64,000 nt of DNA from Aliivibrio_A kagoshimensis (GTDB lineage: Bacteria; Pseudomonadota; Gammaproteobacteria; Enterobacterales; Vibrionaceae): the NCBI RefSeq assembly GCF_050337105.1, contig NZ_JAKJSQ010000012.1:10279-74278 (forward strand), read 5' to 3'. Shown here piece by piece: positions 1 to 8,799 of the stretch. The notes below the pieces were generated by a model. That model made no database searches. It saw only the letters and a program-made list of their open reading frames with translations, and was not told the origin of the DNA. How positions within the stretch are numbered: the first letter of the stretch is position 1; the number at the start of each line of letters is the position of its first letter. The translations under genes and the position numbers were made by a program.

Positions 1-385
1 AGATAGAAATGCAGCTGATTTAGAGGGGGCTATTCTTCTACATGAGGACTCATACCTCGATTGGCCTAAGTGGTTAAAGTTAAATGATGTAAGCCTAGAC
101 AACGCTAACCAAGGCCCACAAATTGATGATGCCAGTGTACTGCTGATGGCGGTACTGGCCGGAGAAGGTGTCGCTTTAGGAAGAATTGCGGTCTTAGAGG
201 ATGACCTGAAATCAGGAGCACTGGTCTCACCGTTTAATATTTCCCTGCCTTCTAAAGAGAGATATTGGTTAGTCTATCCTGATTCTGCTAAAGATAACCC
301 TGCCATCATGGCATTAAGAGCATTTTTACGGCATGAGGCCAATAGCCAATATAACGATGATGTTAAATACTTGGCTGATGAGTAG
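1..385 (+). CDS. LysR-family transcriptional regulator, C-terminal part (partial)
   Basis: The reading frame is open from base 2 to a TAG at 383-385, so this is the last ~127 residues of a gene that begins outside the window. It carries the end of a LysR substrate-binding domain, with the stretch DDASVLLMAVLAGEGVALGR followed by a short strand and a WLVYP segment, as in GcvA-type regulators. The DNA-binding helix-turn-helix lies upstream and cannot be seen, so the target is unknown. It ends 7 bases from the stop of dinB, which converges on it. Confidence 0.75.
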   Translation, partial: DRNAADLEGAILLHEDSYLDWPKWLKLNDVSLDNANQGPQIDDASVLLMAVLAGEGVALGRIAVLEDDLKSGALVSPFNISLPSKERYWLVYPDSAKDNPAIMALRAFLRHEANSQYNDDVKYLADE

Positions 386-392
386 TGAACGA

Positions 393-1445
393 TTACAAAA
401 ATGTGAGTTGTTGCTGCTGCTCATGGGAGGTTAACATTACATTTAACCCTAATAATCGGATTTGACGCCCTTTTTGTCTTTTTAATATGTCATGCAATAA
501 CAATTTGAAGTCATCAAGCTCAAGTTGGTTATGACTATGTTCAATGGTGGTTTGTTGAAAATCAGCAAACTTCATTTTAATCCCTTGCTTGGCAATCGGG
601 TTGTCACCATTAGCTTGTTTAAGCCGCCGCTCCAACTCTGGGTATAATCGCTCCTCTATCACTTGCCAACATTCATCATAAGATTGAATGTTCTTTTCAA
701 ATGTCCGCTCAACGCCCACTGATTTGCGATTTCGCTCCACCATCACCTCACGCTCATCAATACCGTGAGACCGAGACCAGAGCATTGCCCCTAGTTTTCC
801 AAACTTAACGATCAACTCCCTCTGATTACTTTGCAATACATCTCGACAAGTAAATAACCCTGACTTGTTGAGTTTTTCTAACGTCACTTTTCCTACTCCC
901 GGGATTTTCTCCAACGGTAAGGTGTCGATGATTGCTTCCATATCCTCTGGTGGGATCACAAACTGGCCATTGGGTTTGTTCATGTCAGAGGCTATTTTGG
1001 CCAAAAACTTGATTGGTGCAATTCCGGCTGAAGCGGTTAACCCTGTTTCATCAAAAATATCTTTACGAATCTGCTCTGCTATATAGGTTGCCGAGCCTTG
1101 AAACAACGTACAATTACTCACATCAAGATATGCTTCATCTAAAGATAAAGGCTCAATCAAGGAAGTGTAACGGCTGAAAACTTGATGTATGTTAATTGAG
1201 GCTTCCCGATACGCATTCATGCGTCCCGGCACCACCACAAGCTCAGGGCAGAGTTGCATGGCTTTCGCCGTAGACATTGCCGAACGAATCCCAAATTCTC
1301 TCGCTTGATAGTTGCAGGTGCTCAATACGCCACGTTGACTCGATTTACCTCCCACCGCGATAGGTACCCCTCTCAGTTCAGGGTTATCCCGCATTTCTAC
1401 TGCCGCAAAAAAGCAGTCCATATCCACATGTATAATTTTCTTCAT
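393..1445 (-). CDS. dinB: DNA polymerase IV (Y-family translesion polymerase)
   Basis: The 350-residue product matches the usual length of DinB. The catalytic carboxylates are visible in VDMDCFFAAVE at the N terminus and in SLDEAYLD near residue 103; the helix-hairpin-helix segment IPGVGKVTLEKL and the little-finger domain follow. Pol IV copies past lesions and misaligned primer ends and binds the beta clamp through its C-terminal tail (QLTFL here). A LexA-type box lies just upstream of the start, which fits SOS induction. Start ATG at 1445. Confidence 0.96.
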   Translation of the reverse strand: MKKIIHVDMDCFFAAVEMRDNPELRGVPIAVGGKSSQRGVLSTCNYQAREFGIRSAMSTAKAMQLCPELVVVPGRMNAYREASINIHQVFSRYTSLIEPLSLDEAYLDVSNCTLFQGSATYIAEQIRKDIFDETGLTASAGIAPIKFLAKIASDMNKPNGQFVIPPEDMEAIIDTLPLEKIPGVGKVTLEKLNKSGLFTCRDVLQSNQRELIVKFGKLGAMLWSRSHGIDEREVMVERNRKSVGVERTFEKNIQSYDECWQVIEERLYPELERRLKQANGDNPIAKQGIKMKFADFQQTTIEHSHNQLELDDFKLLLHDILKRQKGRQIRLLGLNVMLTSHEQQQQLTFL

Positions 1446-1452
1446 TACAACA

Positions 1453-1470
1453 ACTGTTTTTATATCCAGT
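1453..1470 (-). promoter_or_regulatory. LexA (SOS) box upstream of dinB
   Basis: The sequence contains CTG, ten A/T-rich bases, then CAG (1454-1469), flanked by A and T, which fits the LexA consensus CTG-N10-CAG. It lies 8 bases upstream of the dinB start codon, where it would block transcription or early elongation. dinB is a standard LexA target in gammaproteobacteria. Confidence 0.8.
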
Positions 1471-1606
1471 ACTATTGGTATAATAACAAGATATCGATGA
1501 AATTCAAAGCTTGCACTTTCTGTCTAACGTGTAACAATCAAATTATATACACCTTACAAATGGAAGTGTTTGTTGTTACATAAGATTAAATCGACAAGGA
1601 GCTTTG

Positions 1607-2830
1607 GTGAGTAATAAAATTCTCGTAGTTGAAGATAGCCGAACTATTCGTCGCATGTTAACTAGCCAGTTGGCGAGAGCAGGTTATGAAGCTGTAGTGG
1701 CAGAATCTGTTGCTGGTACCATCCCTTTATTAGAATCTGATGAAGAGTTTCTCTGCTCGATTCTAGATTACTGCCTGCCTGATGGGCAAGATGGTGAAGT
1801 GATTGATCTCGTTTTATCGCATGATGTTAAAACCATTGTATTAACGGCGCATATGGACGAAAAAATACGTCAACGTGTTCTTGATAAAGGGGTTATCGAC
1901 TACATTCCTAAAGACAGTCCTGCCTCGGTTGCTTATATTCCCCAACTGTTAAAGCGCTTACACGCCAATAAACAACATACTATTTTAGTGGTTGATGACT
2001 CTGCCACCATACGTAATCACCTTTCAACGCTTCTAGAACGAGAGTACCTCACCGTGGTTACTGCGAATGATGGTATAGAAGGGATAAAACAACTCGTCGC
2101 TCACCCCGAGATCTCACTCATCGTTACCGATCATGACATGCCTAATATGGATGGCTTGACGATGATTCGTGAAATACGTAAAAGCCATGATCGTAACCAA
2201 TTGGCTATATTGGGAGTCTCAGGCAACAATGACCCTGGCCTTACCGCTCGTTTCCTTAAATCTGGTGCTAACGACTATGTAAGAAAGCCGTTTAACCAAG
2301 AGGAGTTCTACTGCCGTATTCACCACATGCTGAACATGAAAGACTCCAGTGATAAGCTCTATATCCTTGCGCATCAAGACAGCTTAACCGGGCTCTGGAA
2401 TCGTCGACATTTCTTTGATTCTGCCAGTCATGTCTCAGTGAAAAAACCTCATACTTACGCCATGTTGGATATCGACTTCTTTAAACAGGTTAATGATACC
2501 TATGGTCATGATGCTGGTGATAAAGTATTGAAAGAGACAGCACAGCTCATTAACAGTTTCTTTCCAAATGATCTAGTGGCGCGAATGGGGGGCGAAGAGT
2601 TCGTTATCCAGTCAACAATGAAACCGACCGACTTTCATGCCCAGTTAGAACAGTTGCGTAGTGAATTGGCAGATTATACGGTCAGCATTAATGGCGATTT
2701 GATTAGTGTCACCATCAGTATCGGCATGACCTCCGGCGCTGATAAATTGGATGTCATGCTCAAGAAGGCGGATAAATCATTGTATGACGCAAAAAACAGT
2801 GGTCGCAATCAAATTGTCTGTTCGGATTAA
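1607..2830 (+). CDS. Double-receiver response regulator with diguanylate cyclase (GGDEF) output
   Basis: About 407 residues. Two receiver domains come first (about residues 3-118 and 126-240), with phosphoacceptor aspartates in ILDYCLPDGQ and IVTDHDMPNMDG and conserved lysines in YIPKDS and VRKPF. A GGDEF domain follows with an intact GGEEF signature (near residue 328) and the DIDFFKQVND metal/substrate motif, so it should make c-di-GMP. The RxxD inhibitory site is missing: FPND stands there. GTG at 1607 is preferred over TTG at 1604 because AAGGAG (1596-1601) is 5 bases from the GTG. The domain order resembles PleD. No histidine kinase is nearby. Confidence 0.9.
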   Translation: MSNKILVVEDSRTIRRMLTSQLARAGYEAVVAESVAGTIPLLESDEEFLCSILDYCLPDGQDGEVIDLVLSHDVKTIVLTAHMDEKIRQRVLDKGVIDYIPKDSPASVAYIPQLLKRLHANKQHTILVVDDSATIRNHLSTLLEREYLTVVTANDGIEGIKQLVAHPEISLIVTDHDMPNMDGLTMIREIRKSHDRNQLAILGVSGNNDPGLTARFLKSGANDYVRKPFNQEEFYCRIHHMLNMKDSSDKLYILAHQDSLTGLWNRRHFFDSASHVSVKKPHTYAMLDIDFFKQVNDTYGHDAGDKVLKETAQLINSFFPNDLVARMGGEEFVIQSTMKPTDFHAQLEQLRSELADYTVSINGDLISVTISIGMTSGADKLDVMLKKADKSLYDAKNSGRNQIVCSD

Positions 2831-2847
2831 CCCTTACTTTTCCCCAT

Positions 2848-2875
2848 AAAAAAGCAGACCGAAGTCTGCTTTTTT
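2848..2875. terminator. Bidirectional intrinsic terminator
   Basis: A perfect 12-bp stem, AAAAAAGCAGAC / GTCTGCTTTTTT, with a CGAA loop. The T run on either strand serves both the upstream cyclase gene (+) and nqrM (-). Confidence 0.9.
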
Positions 2876-2904
2876 ATGTAGCTATACACTCTAAGCTGTA
2901 AGCT

Positions 2905-3126
2905 CTACACGATCTGATCTTTTTTCCACTGCTGCTGTTTTGCTTCGCGAGCTTCACGCTTTAATCTAGCATCACAAGGTTCAGGGCAGTTACACTCTTT
3001 CGCAATACCAACCGCACCTAGTCCACCACAACTGCCTTTAACCACTTTTTGTTGGAAGATATAACCAACAGACATCGCCGCTATGACAAGTAGAAACACA
3101 GCAAAAGTTACCAAATATATCGTCAT
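2905..3126 (-). CDS. nqrM: Na+-NQR maturation protein NqrM
   Basis: 73 residues with one N-terminal membrane helix (about 3-23) and a cysteine cluster, CGGLG followed by CNCPEPC, which is the DUF539/NqrM signature. NqrM is required for assembly of active Na+-NQR, probably by supplying the iron of the membrane-embedded NqrD/NqrE centre. It starts 10 bases after the apbE stop on the same strand, so apbE and nqrM form a two-gene maturation unit next to the nqr operon. The family's genomic link to nqr supports the call. Confidence 0.92.
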   Translation of the reverse strand: MTIYLVTFAVFLLVIAAMSVGYIFQQKVVKGSCGGLGAVGIAKECNCPEPCDARLKREAREAKQQQWKKDQIV

Positions 3127-3136
3127 CGTTCTCTCC

Positions 3137-4165
3137 TTATCGTTTTAAGTAAGGCTTAAAAGCGTCAGATGCAATCTCTTCGAATCCATCATCTGTTTTT
3201 ACTACCATAAACATTGGGATGTTATCCCTATTAGCCAACTCAAGGGCTTTTTCAGCGCCTAATACCATAAAACCTGTCGCTAAACCGTCAGCAGTCATAC
3301 ACGATGGATCCAAAACAGAGACTGACACCACTTTATGGCTAATTGGCTTTCCAGTTTCTGGATTGATGATGTGTGAGTAACGAATACCATCACGTTCAAA
3401 ATAGTTACGATAATCACCTGAAGTGGCTAAGCCCATATCTCCAGGTTCAATGATCTCTTGGATAGTGCGAGCATCGGTAGAGGGCTTCTCAATCGCTATT
3501 CTCCAAGCCACTCCCTCCTTATTTTTACCTTTTAAGCGTAACTCGCCACCAATCTCAACGAGGTAATCTTCACTGCCTAGCTGCTGCAGATAATCTGCTA
3601 CTTTATCAACGCCCCACCCTTTGGCTATGGTTGATAAGTCGACATAAAGTTCAGGTATATCCTTGGTCACCTCATTGTTATTGATCGACAGGTGTTGAAT
3701 TCCAATAATAGCACGTCGTTCAGCTAATTCAGTTTCTGTTGGTACTACCTCTTGTCTTGCTTCAGGACCGAATCCCCATAAATTCACTAATGGTCCCACG
3801 GTCACATCCAATGCACCACGGGTCAGCACGTTGAGTCGTATCGCCTCTTTGATTACCTTTGCGGTATCATCGGAAACTGAAAACGGTTCATCGGTCGTGT
3901 GTTGATTGAATCGACTCAGCTCAGAGGTCTTACGGTAGGTCGACATCTGATCATTCACTAACTCTAGAAGACGGTCAATCTCTGCCTGCACGGTGGCAGA
4001 GTCAGGGATGCCCTCTTGTTCCAGATACTTAACTGAATAGGTGGTACCCATAGTACGACCGGTTAACTGAACCTCTTGTTGCGGCTCGCTACAAGCTGAG
4101 AGAAGAAAAAGTACAATTAGAGCCGTAACGGTTCTTTGCACTTTTTGTGTCAAATGGATAAACAT
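3137..4165 (-). CDS. apbE: FAD:protein FMN transferase (lipoprotein)
   Basis: 342 residues. A lipoprotein signal ends in LLSAC (Cys25), placing the mature enzyme on the periplasmic side of the inner membrane. The ApbE features DVTVGPLVNLWGFG and the C-terminal T-x-DGLATGFMVLG region are present. ApbE transfers FMN from FAD to a threonine in target proteins; the targets in this window are NqrB Thr236 and NqrC Thr225, both within SGAT. The gene follows nqrF by 132 bases that include a terminator, so it may have its own promoter or be reached by readthrough. Confidence 0.96.
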   Translation of the reverse strand: MFIHLTQKVQRTVTALIVLFLLSACSEPQQEVQLTGRTMGTTYSVKYLEQEGIPDSATVQAEIDRLLELVNDQMSTYRKTSELSRFNQHTTDEPFSVSDDTAKVIKEAIRLNVLTRGALDVTVGPLVNLWGFGPEARQEVVPTETELAERRAIIGIQHLSINNNEVTKDIPELYVDLSTIAKGWGVDKVADYLQQLGSEDYLVEIGGELRLKGKNKEGVAWRIAIEKPSTDARTIQEIIEPGDMGLATSGDYRNYFERDGIRYSHIINPETGKPISHKVVSVSVLDPSCMTADGLATGFMVLGAEKALELANRDNIPMFMVVKTDDGFEEIASDAFKPYLKR

Positions 4166-4250
4166 AAATTTCTATTCCAATCTAAAACGTAAAACTTTGA
4201 ATTAATTATAAATTCACAGGTTTACACTCTATTTACTAGCAAGAAAATGA

Positions 4251-4276
4251 AAAAGGCTGACTCAAAAGAGTCAGCC
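4251..4276 (-). terminator. Intrinsic terminator of the nqr operon
   Basis: On the minus strand a 9-bp stem GGCTGACTC / GAGTCAGCC with a TTTT loop is followed by a T run (AAAA at 4251-4254 on the plus strand). It lies 22 bases after the nqrF stop and separates nqrABCDEF from apbE-nqrM. Confidence 0.85.
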
Positions 4277-4297
4277 AATATCTTTTGCAACTACTGG

Positions 4298-5521
4298 TTA
4301 GCCGCCGAAATCATCCAGAAGGATATTCTCGTCTTCTACACCAAGATCTTTCAGCATGCCAATAACTGCTGAGTTCATCATTGGTGGACCACACATGTAG
4401 TACTCACAATCTTCTGGCGCATCGTGATCTTTAAGATAGTTCTCATAGATTACGTTATGAATGAAGCCTGTGTACCCATCCCAGTTATCTTCTGGTTGAG
4501 GATCAGACAATGCACAATGCCATGCGAAGTTATCGTTTTCGGCCTGTAGTTTATCGAAATCTTCAATGTAGAACATTTCACGTACAGAACGAGCACCATA
4601 CCAGAACGTCATTTTACGCTGAGATTTCAAACGTAAAAGCTGATCAAAGATATGTGAACGCATAGGAGCCATACCAGCACCACCGCCGATGAAGACCATT
4701 TCATTGTCAGTATCTTTTGCAAAGAACTCACCAAATGGACCCGAGATAGTACAAGTATCACCCGCTTTTAACGACCAGATGTAAGATGACATAACGCCAG
4801 GCTTAACATCAGGATTGTTTGGTGGCGGTGTAGCGATACGAACATTCAATTTAATCAGGCCTTTCTCTTCTGGGTATGACGCCATAGAGTAAGCACGAAT
4901 TGAAGGTTCAGTAACTACAGACTCATAACGGAACAAGTTAAACTTATCCCAGTCGCCACGGTACTCTTCAGGAATGTCGAAATCAGCATATTTAATATGA
5001 TGAGGTTCAGCTTCAATCTGAATATAACCACCCGCGCGGAACGGTACTTCTTCTCCATTAGGAATTTGAAGTACAAGCTCTTTGATAAAGGTCGCTTCGT
5101 TGTCATTAGAAAGAACGGTACATTCCCACTTCTTAACACCAAAGATCTCTTCTGGCAGTTCGATAGCCATGTCAGATTTCACGTTAACCTGACAAGCTAG
5201 ACGCTCACCTTCACGCGCTTCACCTTTAGAGATGTGATCAAGTTCAGTTGGCAGGATATCTCCACCACCTGATTTAACTTTTACACGACACTGGCCACAA
5301 GAGCCACCGCCGCCACAGGCTGATGATACGAAGATACCTGATGCAGAAAGCGCACCAAGAAGCTTGTCACCAGCACCGGTAGTGATTGCCTTTTCAGGAT
5401 CACCGTTTACTGAGATGGTTATGTCACCTGTTGGTACTAACTTGGATTTAGCAAAAAGAATAACTAAAACTAGAGCAAGTACAATCAAGGTAAACATGAC
5501 TACACCAAGAATAATGTCCAT
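4298..5521 (-). CDS. nqrF: Na+-NQR subunit F (NADH dehydrogenase, FAD and 2Fe-2S)
   Basis: 407 residues. It has one N-terminal membrane helix (about 3-24), a ferredoxin domain with cysteines 69, 75, 78 and 110 (ACGGGGSCGQC and LACQ), then a ferredoxin-reductase module with the FAD motif RAYSMASYP and the NADH-binding GGGAGMAPMRS. It ends in LLDDFGG. NqrF is the entry point for electrons from NADH into the sodium pump. It is the last gene of the operon, 34 bases after nqrE. Confidence 0.97.
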   Translation of the reverse strand: MDIILGVVMFTLIVLALVLVILFAKSKLVPTGDITISVNGDPEKAITTGAGDKLLGALSASGIFVSSACGGGGSCGQCRVKVKSGGGDILPTELDHISKGEAREGERLACQVNVKSDMAIELPEEIFGVKKWECTVLSNDNEATFIKELVLQIPNGEEVPFRAGGYIQIEAEPHHIKYADFDIPEEYRGDWDKFNLFRYESVVTEPSIRAYSMASYPEEKGLIKLNVRIATPPPNNPDVKPGVMSSYIWSLKAGDTCTISGPFGEFFAKDTDNEMVFIGGGAGMAPMRSHIFDQLLRLKSQRKMTFWYGARSVREMFYIEDFDKLQAENDNFAWHCALSDPQPEDNWDGYTGFIHNVIYENYLKDHDAPEDCEYYMCGPPMMNSAVIGMLKDLGVEDENILLDDFGG

Positions 5522-5555
5522 TGACTATTTTCCTTATTGTCGCGGTTTACCCGAC

Positions 5556-6152
5556 TTACAGTTGAACACCAGAGAAAGACATAAAGCCTAACGCCATCAA
5601 ACCAACAGTGATAAATGTGATACCTAAGCCACGAAGACCTGGAGGCACATCCGAATATTTCATCTTCTCACGGATACCCGCAAGAGCAACGATAGCTAAT
5701 AACCACCCAACACCAGAACCGAAGCCGTAAACGACAGATTCCGCGAAGTTATAATCACGCTGCACCATGAAAGATACACCACCAAATATTGCACAGTTCA
5801 CTGTGATAAGCGGTAGGAAGATACCTAACGCGTTATATAGTGGTGGGAAGTAACGGTCTAGAATCATCTCTAGAATCTGTACTAACGCCGCGATAACACC
5901 AATAAAGGTAATAAAGTTTAAGAAGCTAAGATCAACTCCATCAACTAATGCGCCTTCTCTCAGTACTAGGTTGTAAACAAGGTTGTTTACTGGAACTGCA
6001 ATGGTTAGCACGACTACAACAGCAACACCAAGACCAAATGAAGTTTTTACCTTCTTAGACACCGCTAAGAAAGTACACATACCTAGGAAGAAAGAAAGTG
6101 CCATGTTTTCGACGAAAATCGACTTAACCAGCAGGCTAATATAATGTTCCAT
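5556..6152 (-). CDS. nqrE: Na+-NQR subunit E
   Basis: 198 residues, six predicted membrane helices. It is a paralogue of NqrD with inverted topology. NqrD and NqrE together hold an intramembrane iron centre at their interface; conserved cysteines lie in MCTFLAVSKK and VNCAIFGGV. It begins 7 bases after the nqrD stop, and its length is normal for the family. Confidence 0.96.
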   Translation of the reverse strand: MEHYISLLVKSIFVENMALSFFLGMCTFLAVSKKVKTSFGLGVAVVVVLTIAVPVNNLVYNLVLREGALVDGVDLSFLNFITFIGVIAALVQILEMILDRYFPPLYNALGIFLPLITVNCAIFGGVSFMVQRDYNFAESVVYGFGSGVGWLLAIVALAGIREKMKYSDVPPGLRGLGITFITVGLMALGFMSFSGVQL

Positions 6153-6159
6153 AGTGGCC

Positions 6160-6789
6160 TTACTCCTTCGCTTCTATTTGTGCAGGTCGAATAATGCGGA
6201 TAGCCCAGATCATAAAACCAATTAGGAAGAATGCTGATGGTGCTAGAAGCATCATACCATTCGGCTGATACCAACCACCGTCTGCAATAAGAGGAAGTAT
6301 CTCAACACCAAACAGTTTTCCTGAACCTAAAAGCTCACGGAAAAATGCAACAGTGATAAGAACAAAACCATAACCTAACCCGTTACCGATACCATCGATA
6401 AGAGATTCAAATGGTTTTGATTTCATTGCAAAAGCTTCAGCACGTCCCATTACAATACAGTTTGTAATGATTAGGCCAACGAATACAGATAACTGCTTAG
6501 AGATATCGTATAAGTATGCTTTAAGCACTTCATCAACAACAATTACCAATGAAGCGATGATCGCCATCTGTACGATGATACGAACACTACCTGGAATGTG
6601 GTTACGAATTGTAGAGACAAAGAAGTTAGACAGAGCAGTAACAAAAATTACCGCTAGAGTCATAACAAATGCTGTCTCTAGTTTTGTTGTTACCGCTAGT
6701 GCAGAACAGACACCAAGAACTTGCAGCGCGATTGGATTGTTATCCATAATCGGCGCTAGAACGCTCTTTTTAATTTCTTTAGTATTCAT
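6160..6789 (-). CDS. nqrD: Na+-NQR subunit D
   Basis: 209 residues, six membrane helices, partner of NqrE. The cysteine-containing segments LGVCSALAVTTK and ITNCIVMGRAEAFA are typical of NqrD/RnfE and bind the shared iron centre. Its start codon overlaps the nqrC stop by one base, so the two are translationally coupled. Confidence 0.96.
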   Translation of the reverse strand: MNTKEIKKSVLAPIMDNNPIALQVLGVCSALAVTTKLETAFVMTLAVIFVTALSNFFVSTIRNHIPGSVRIIVQMAIIASLVIVVDEVLKAYLYDISKQLSVFVGLIITNCIVMGRAEAFAMKSKPFESLIDGIGNGLGYGFVLITVAFFRELLGSGKLFGVEILPLIADGGWYQPNGMMLLAPSAFFLIGFMIWAIRIIRPAQIEAKE

Positions 6790-7562
6790 TAGTTAAGGTC
6801 TCCTGCACGAACTTTAGCAAGGAAAGGACCAAAGCCCATGTCGCTTAACCAGAAGTCGAACGTATTTTGAACACCATTAGCCGTTAATGTTGCACCGGAT
6901 AAGCCATCCACGCTCGACTCAGTACCTGCTGGAGCGCCACCTTTAACAATTTTAATTGCCGGGTTGCCATCAGCATCAAACAATTTCTTGCCTGCAAACT
7001 GTGAGCGCCACTTCGGATTCTCAACTTCACCACCTAGCCCAGGTGTTTCACCCTGCTCGTAGTAAGTGATGCCCGAAATTGTATTACCGTCAGTTTCTAC
7101 CGCTAAGAAAGCGTACATCATTGACCAAAGTCCCGCACCGTGAATCGGAAGAATTACTTTGGTTGTTGTTTCACCCTCTTTCACTAAGTAGATAAGCGCA
7201 GTATTTGAACGACGAATAATGGTTGCAAGATCTTCCTCGCCACTCAGTTTAATTGACTCAGAGGCCGTTTTAGCCGCTCTGCGTTGGTCAAATGCATTCG
7301 CATCTCCCTCAACAAACTCACCCGTCTCTAGGTTCACTAAACGCGCTTCTACTTTTTCAGCAAATAGAGATTGAATCTCTTCCGTGCTGTTAGCTGTAAA
7401 ACCCGCTACCGCAACAATATTTTTCTGTTTATCCAATACTGCGTTTGCTTGTTGCATTGGACGAAGTACCACAGCCGCTGTTGAAACAACGATTGAACAG
7501 ACAAGGCTCAATCCAACAACAACTGACAGCGTCTTCTTAATGCTATCGTTATTACTTGCCAT
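6789..7562 (-). CDS. nqrC: Na+-NQR subunit C (covalent FMN)
   Basis: 257 residues when started at the ATG at 7562; the frame extends 12 codons further up but MASNNDS is the usual NqrC start. One N-terminal helix (about 11-34) anchors a periplasmic FMN-binding domain. Thr225 lies in DGLSGATLT, the site flavinylated by ApbE, at the same number as in V. cholerae. The gene overlaps the end of nqrB by 11 bases. Confidence 0.96.
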   Translation of the reverse strand: MASNNDSIKKTLSVVVGLSLVCSIVVSTAAVVLRPMQQANAVLDKQKNIVAVAGFTANSTEEIQSLFAEKVEARLVNLETGEFVEGDANAFDQRRAAKTASESIKLSGEEDLATIIRRSNTALIYLVKEGETTTKVILPIHGAGLWSMMYAFLAVETDGNTISGITYYEQGETPGLGGEVENPKWRSQFAGKKLFDADGNPAIKIVKGGAPAGTESSVDGLSGATLTANGVQNTFDFWLSDMGFGPFLAKVRAGDLN

Positions 7563-8796
7563 AGCGAGATAATCTCCGTTTGATATTGCCCTGTACAACT
7601 AAGTTGTCGAACAGCGGAGCAAACAAGTTTGCAAACAAGATGGCTAACATCATACCTTCAGGGTAGGCAGGGTTAACTACACGAATCATCACAGCCATTG
7701 CACCAATTAAGATGCCATATGCCCACTTCCCTCGATTGGTAAATGAAGCCGAAACGGGGTCTGTTGCCATGAAGATCATACCAAATGCAAAACCACCCAA
7801 TACTAGGTGCCAATGCCAAGGCATAGCGAATAGTGGATTGGTATCTGATCCGATTAGATTAAACAGTGTTGCTGTAGCAACCATACCAATCATAACCGCA
7901 GCGATGATACGCCATGAGGCAATGCCCATGTAAACGATCATCAATCCACCAAGGATCAAGGCAAGTGTTGATACTTCACCAATAGAACCAGGGATTTTAC
8001 CAACGAATGCATCCATCCAAGTTATCGCGTCACCAGTAACGGTATTAATCAGACCAGCTTGACCACCTTGAGACCACTGGCTTAATGCCGTAGCGCCAGA
8101 GAAACCATCAGCAGCAGTCCAAACTAAATCACCAGAGATTTGACTTGGGTAAGCAAAGAATAGGAAAGCACGACCAGCAAGAGCAGGGTTCAGGAAGTTA
8201 CGCCCTGTACCACCAAAGATCTCTTTAGCAACAACCACACCGAAGGTAATACCTAAAGCGGCTTGCCATAGTGGTAGCGTTGGCGGAACAATCAAAGCAA
8301 AAAGAATCGAGGTAACAAAGAAACCTTCGTTCACTTCATGCTTACGTACCATACAGAATAGTACTTCCCAGAAACCACCAACCGCAAAGACAACCGCGTA
8401 GATAGGTAAGAAGAACGTTGCACCAAGCAACATCTTACTCGCCCAACCAGCGTTAGCAGCCAATGATCCGCCGACCATCTCGGTTAACCAGTAGTGCCAG
8501 TCACCTGCAATAATTGCAGCAAGCTGGTCACCACTGTAAAGGTGATTAAGTGCAACAATGGCCTGATGACCGGTGTTGTACATTCCCCAGAACATTGCTG
8601 GGAATACGGCAATCCACACCATGATCATGATGCGTTTTAGATCGATACTGTCACGAACGTGTGAACCACGCTTCGTCACCAAACCTGGGGTGTACATAAG
8701 AGTGGCAAATGCTTCGTATAAAGCAAACCAACGCTCGTGCTTTCCACCCGGTTCGAAGTGGTGCTCGACCGATTCTAATAAATGTTTAAGGCCCAT
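7552..8796 (-). CDS. nqrB: Na+-NQR subunit B (covalent FMN, riboflavin)
   Basis: 414 residues with about ten membrane helices; this is the main sodium-translocating subunit and contains the quinone-reduction region. Thr236 in DGFSGATAL is the FMN attachment threonine, matching the V. cholerae number. The conserved NPALAGRAFLFFAYP precedes it. It begins 3 bases after the nqrA stop. Confidence 0.97.
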   Translation of the reverse strand: MGLKHLLESVEHHFEPGGKHERWFALYEAFATLMYTPGLVTKRGSHVRDSIDLKRIMIMVWIAVFPAMFWGMYNTGHQAIVALNHLYSGDQLAAIIAGDWHYWLTEMVGGSLAANAGWASKMLLGATFFLPIYAVVFAVGGFWEVLFCMVRKHEVNEGFFVTSILFALIVPPTLPLWQAALGITFGVVVAKEIFGGTGRNFLNPALAGRAFLFFAYPSQISGDLVWTAADGFSGATALSQWSQGGQAGLINTVTGDAITWMDAFVGKIPGSIGEVSTLALILGGLMIVYMGIASWRIIAAVMIGMVATATLFNLIGSDTNPLFAMPWHWHLVLGGFAFGMIFMATDPVSASFTNRGKWAYGILIGAMAVMIRVVNPAYPEGMMLAILFANLFAPLFDNLVVQGNIKRRLSRYGK

Positions 8797-8799
8797 GAA

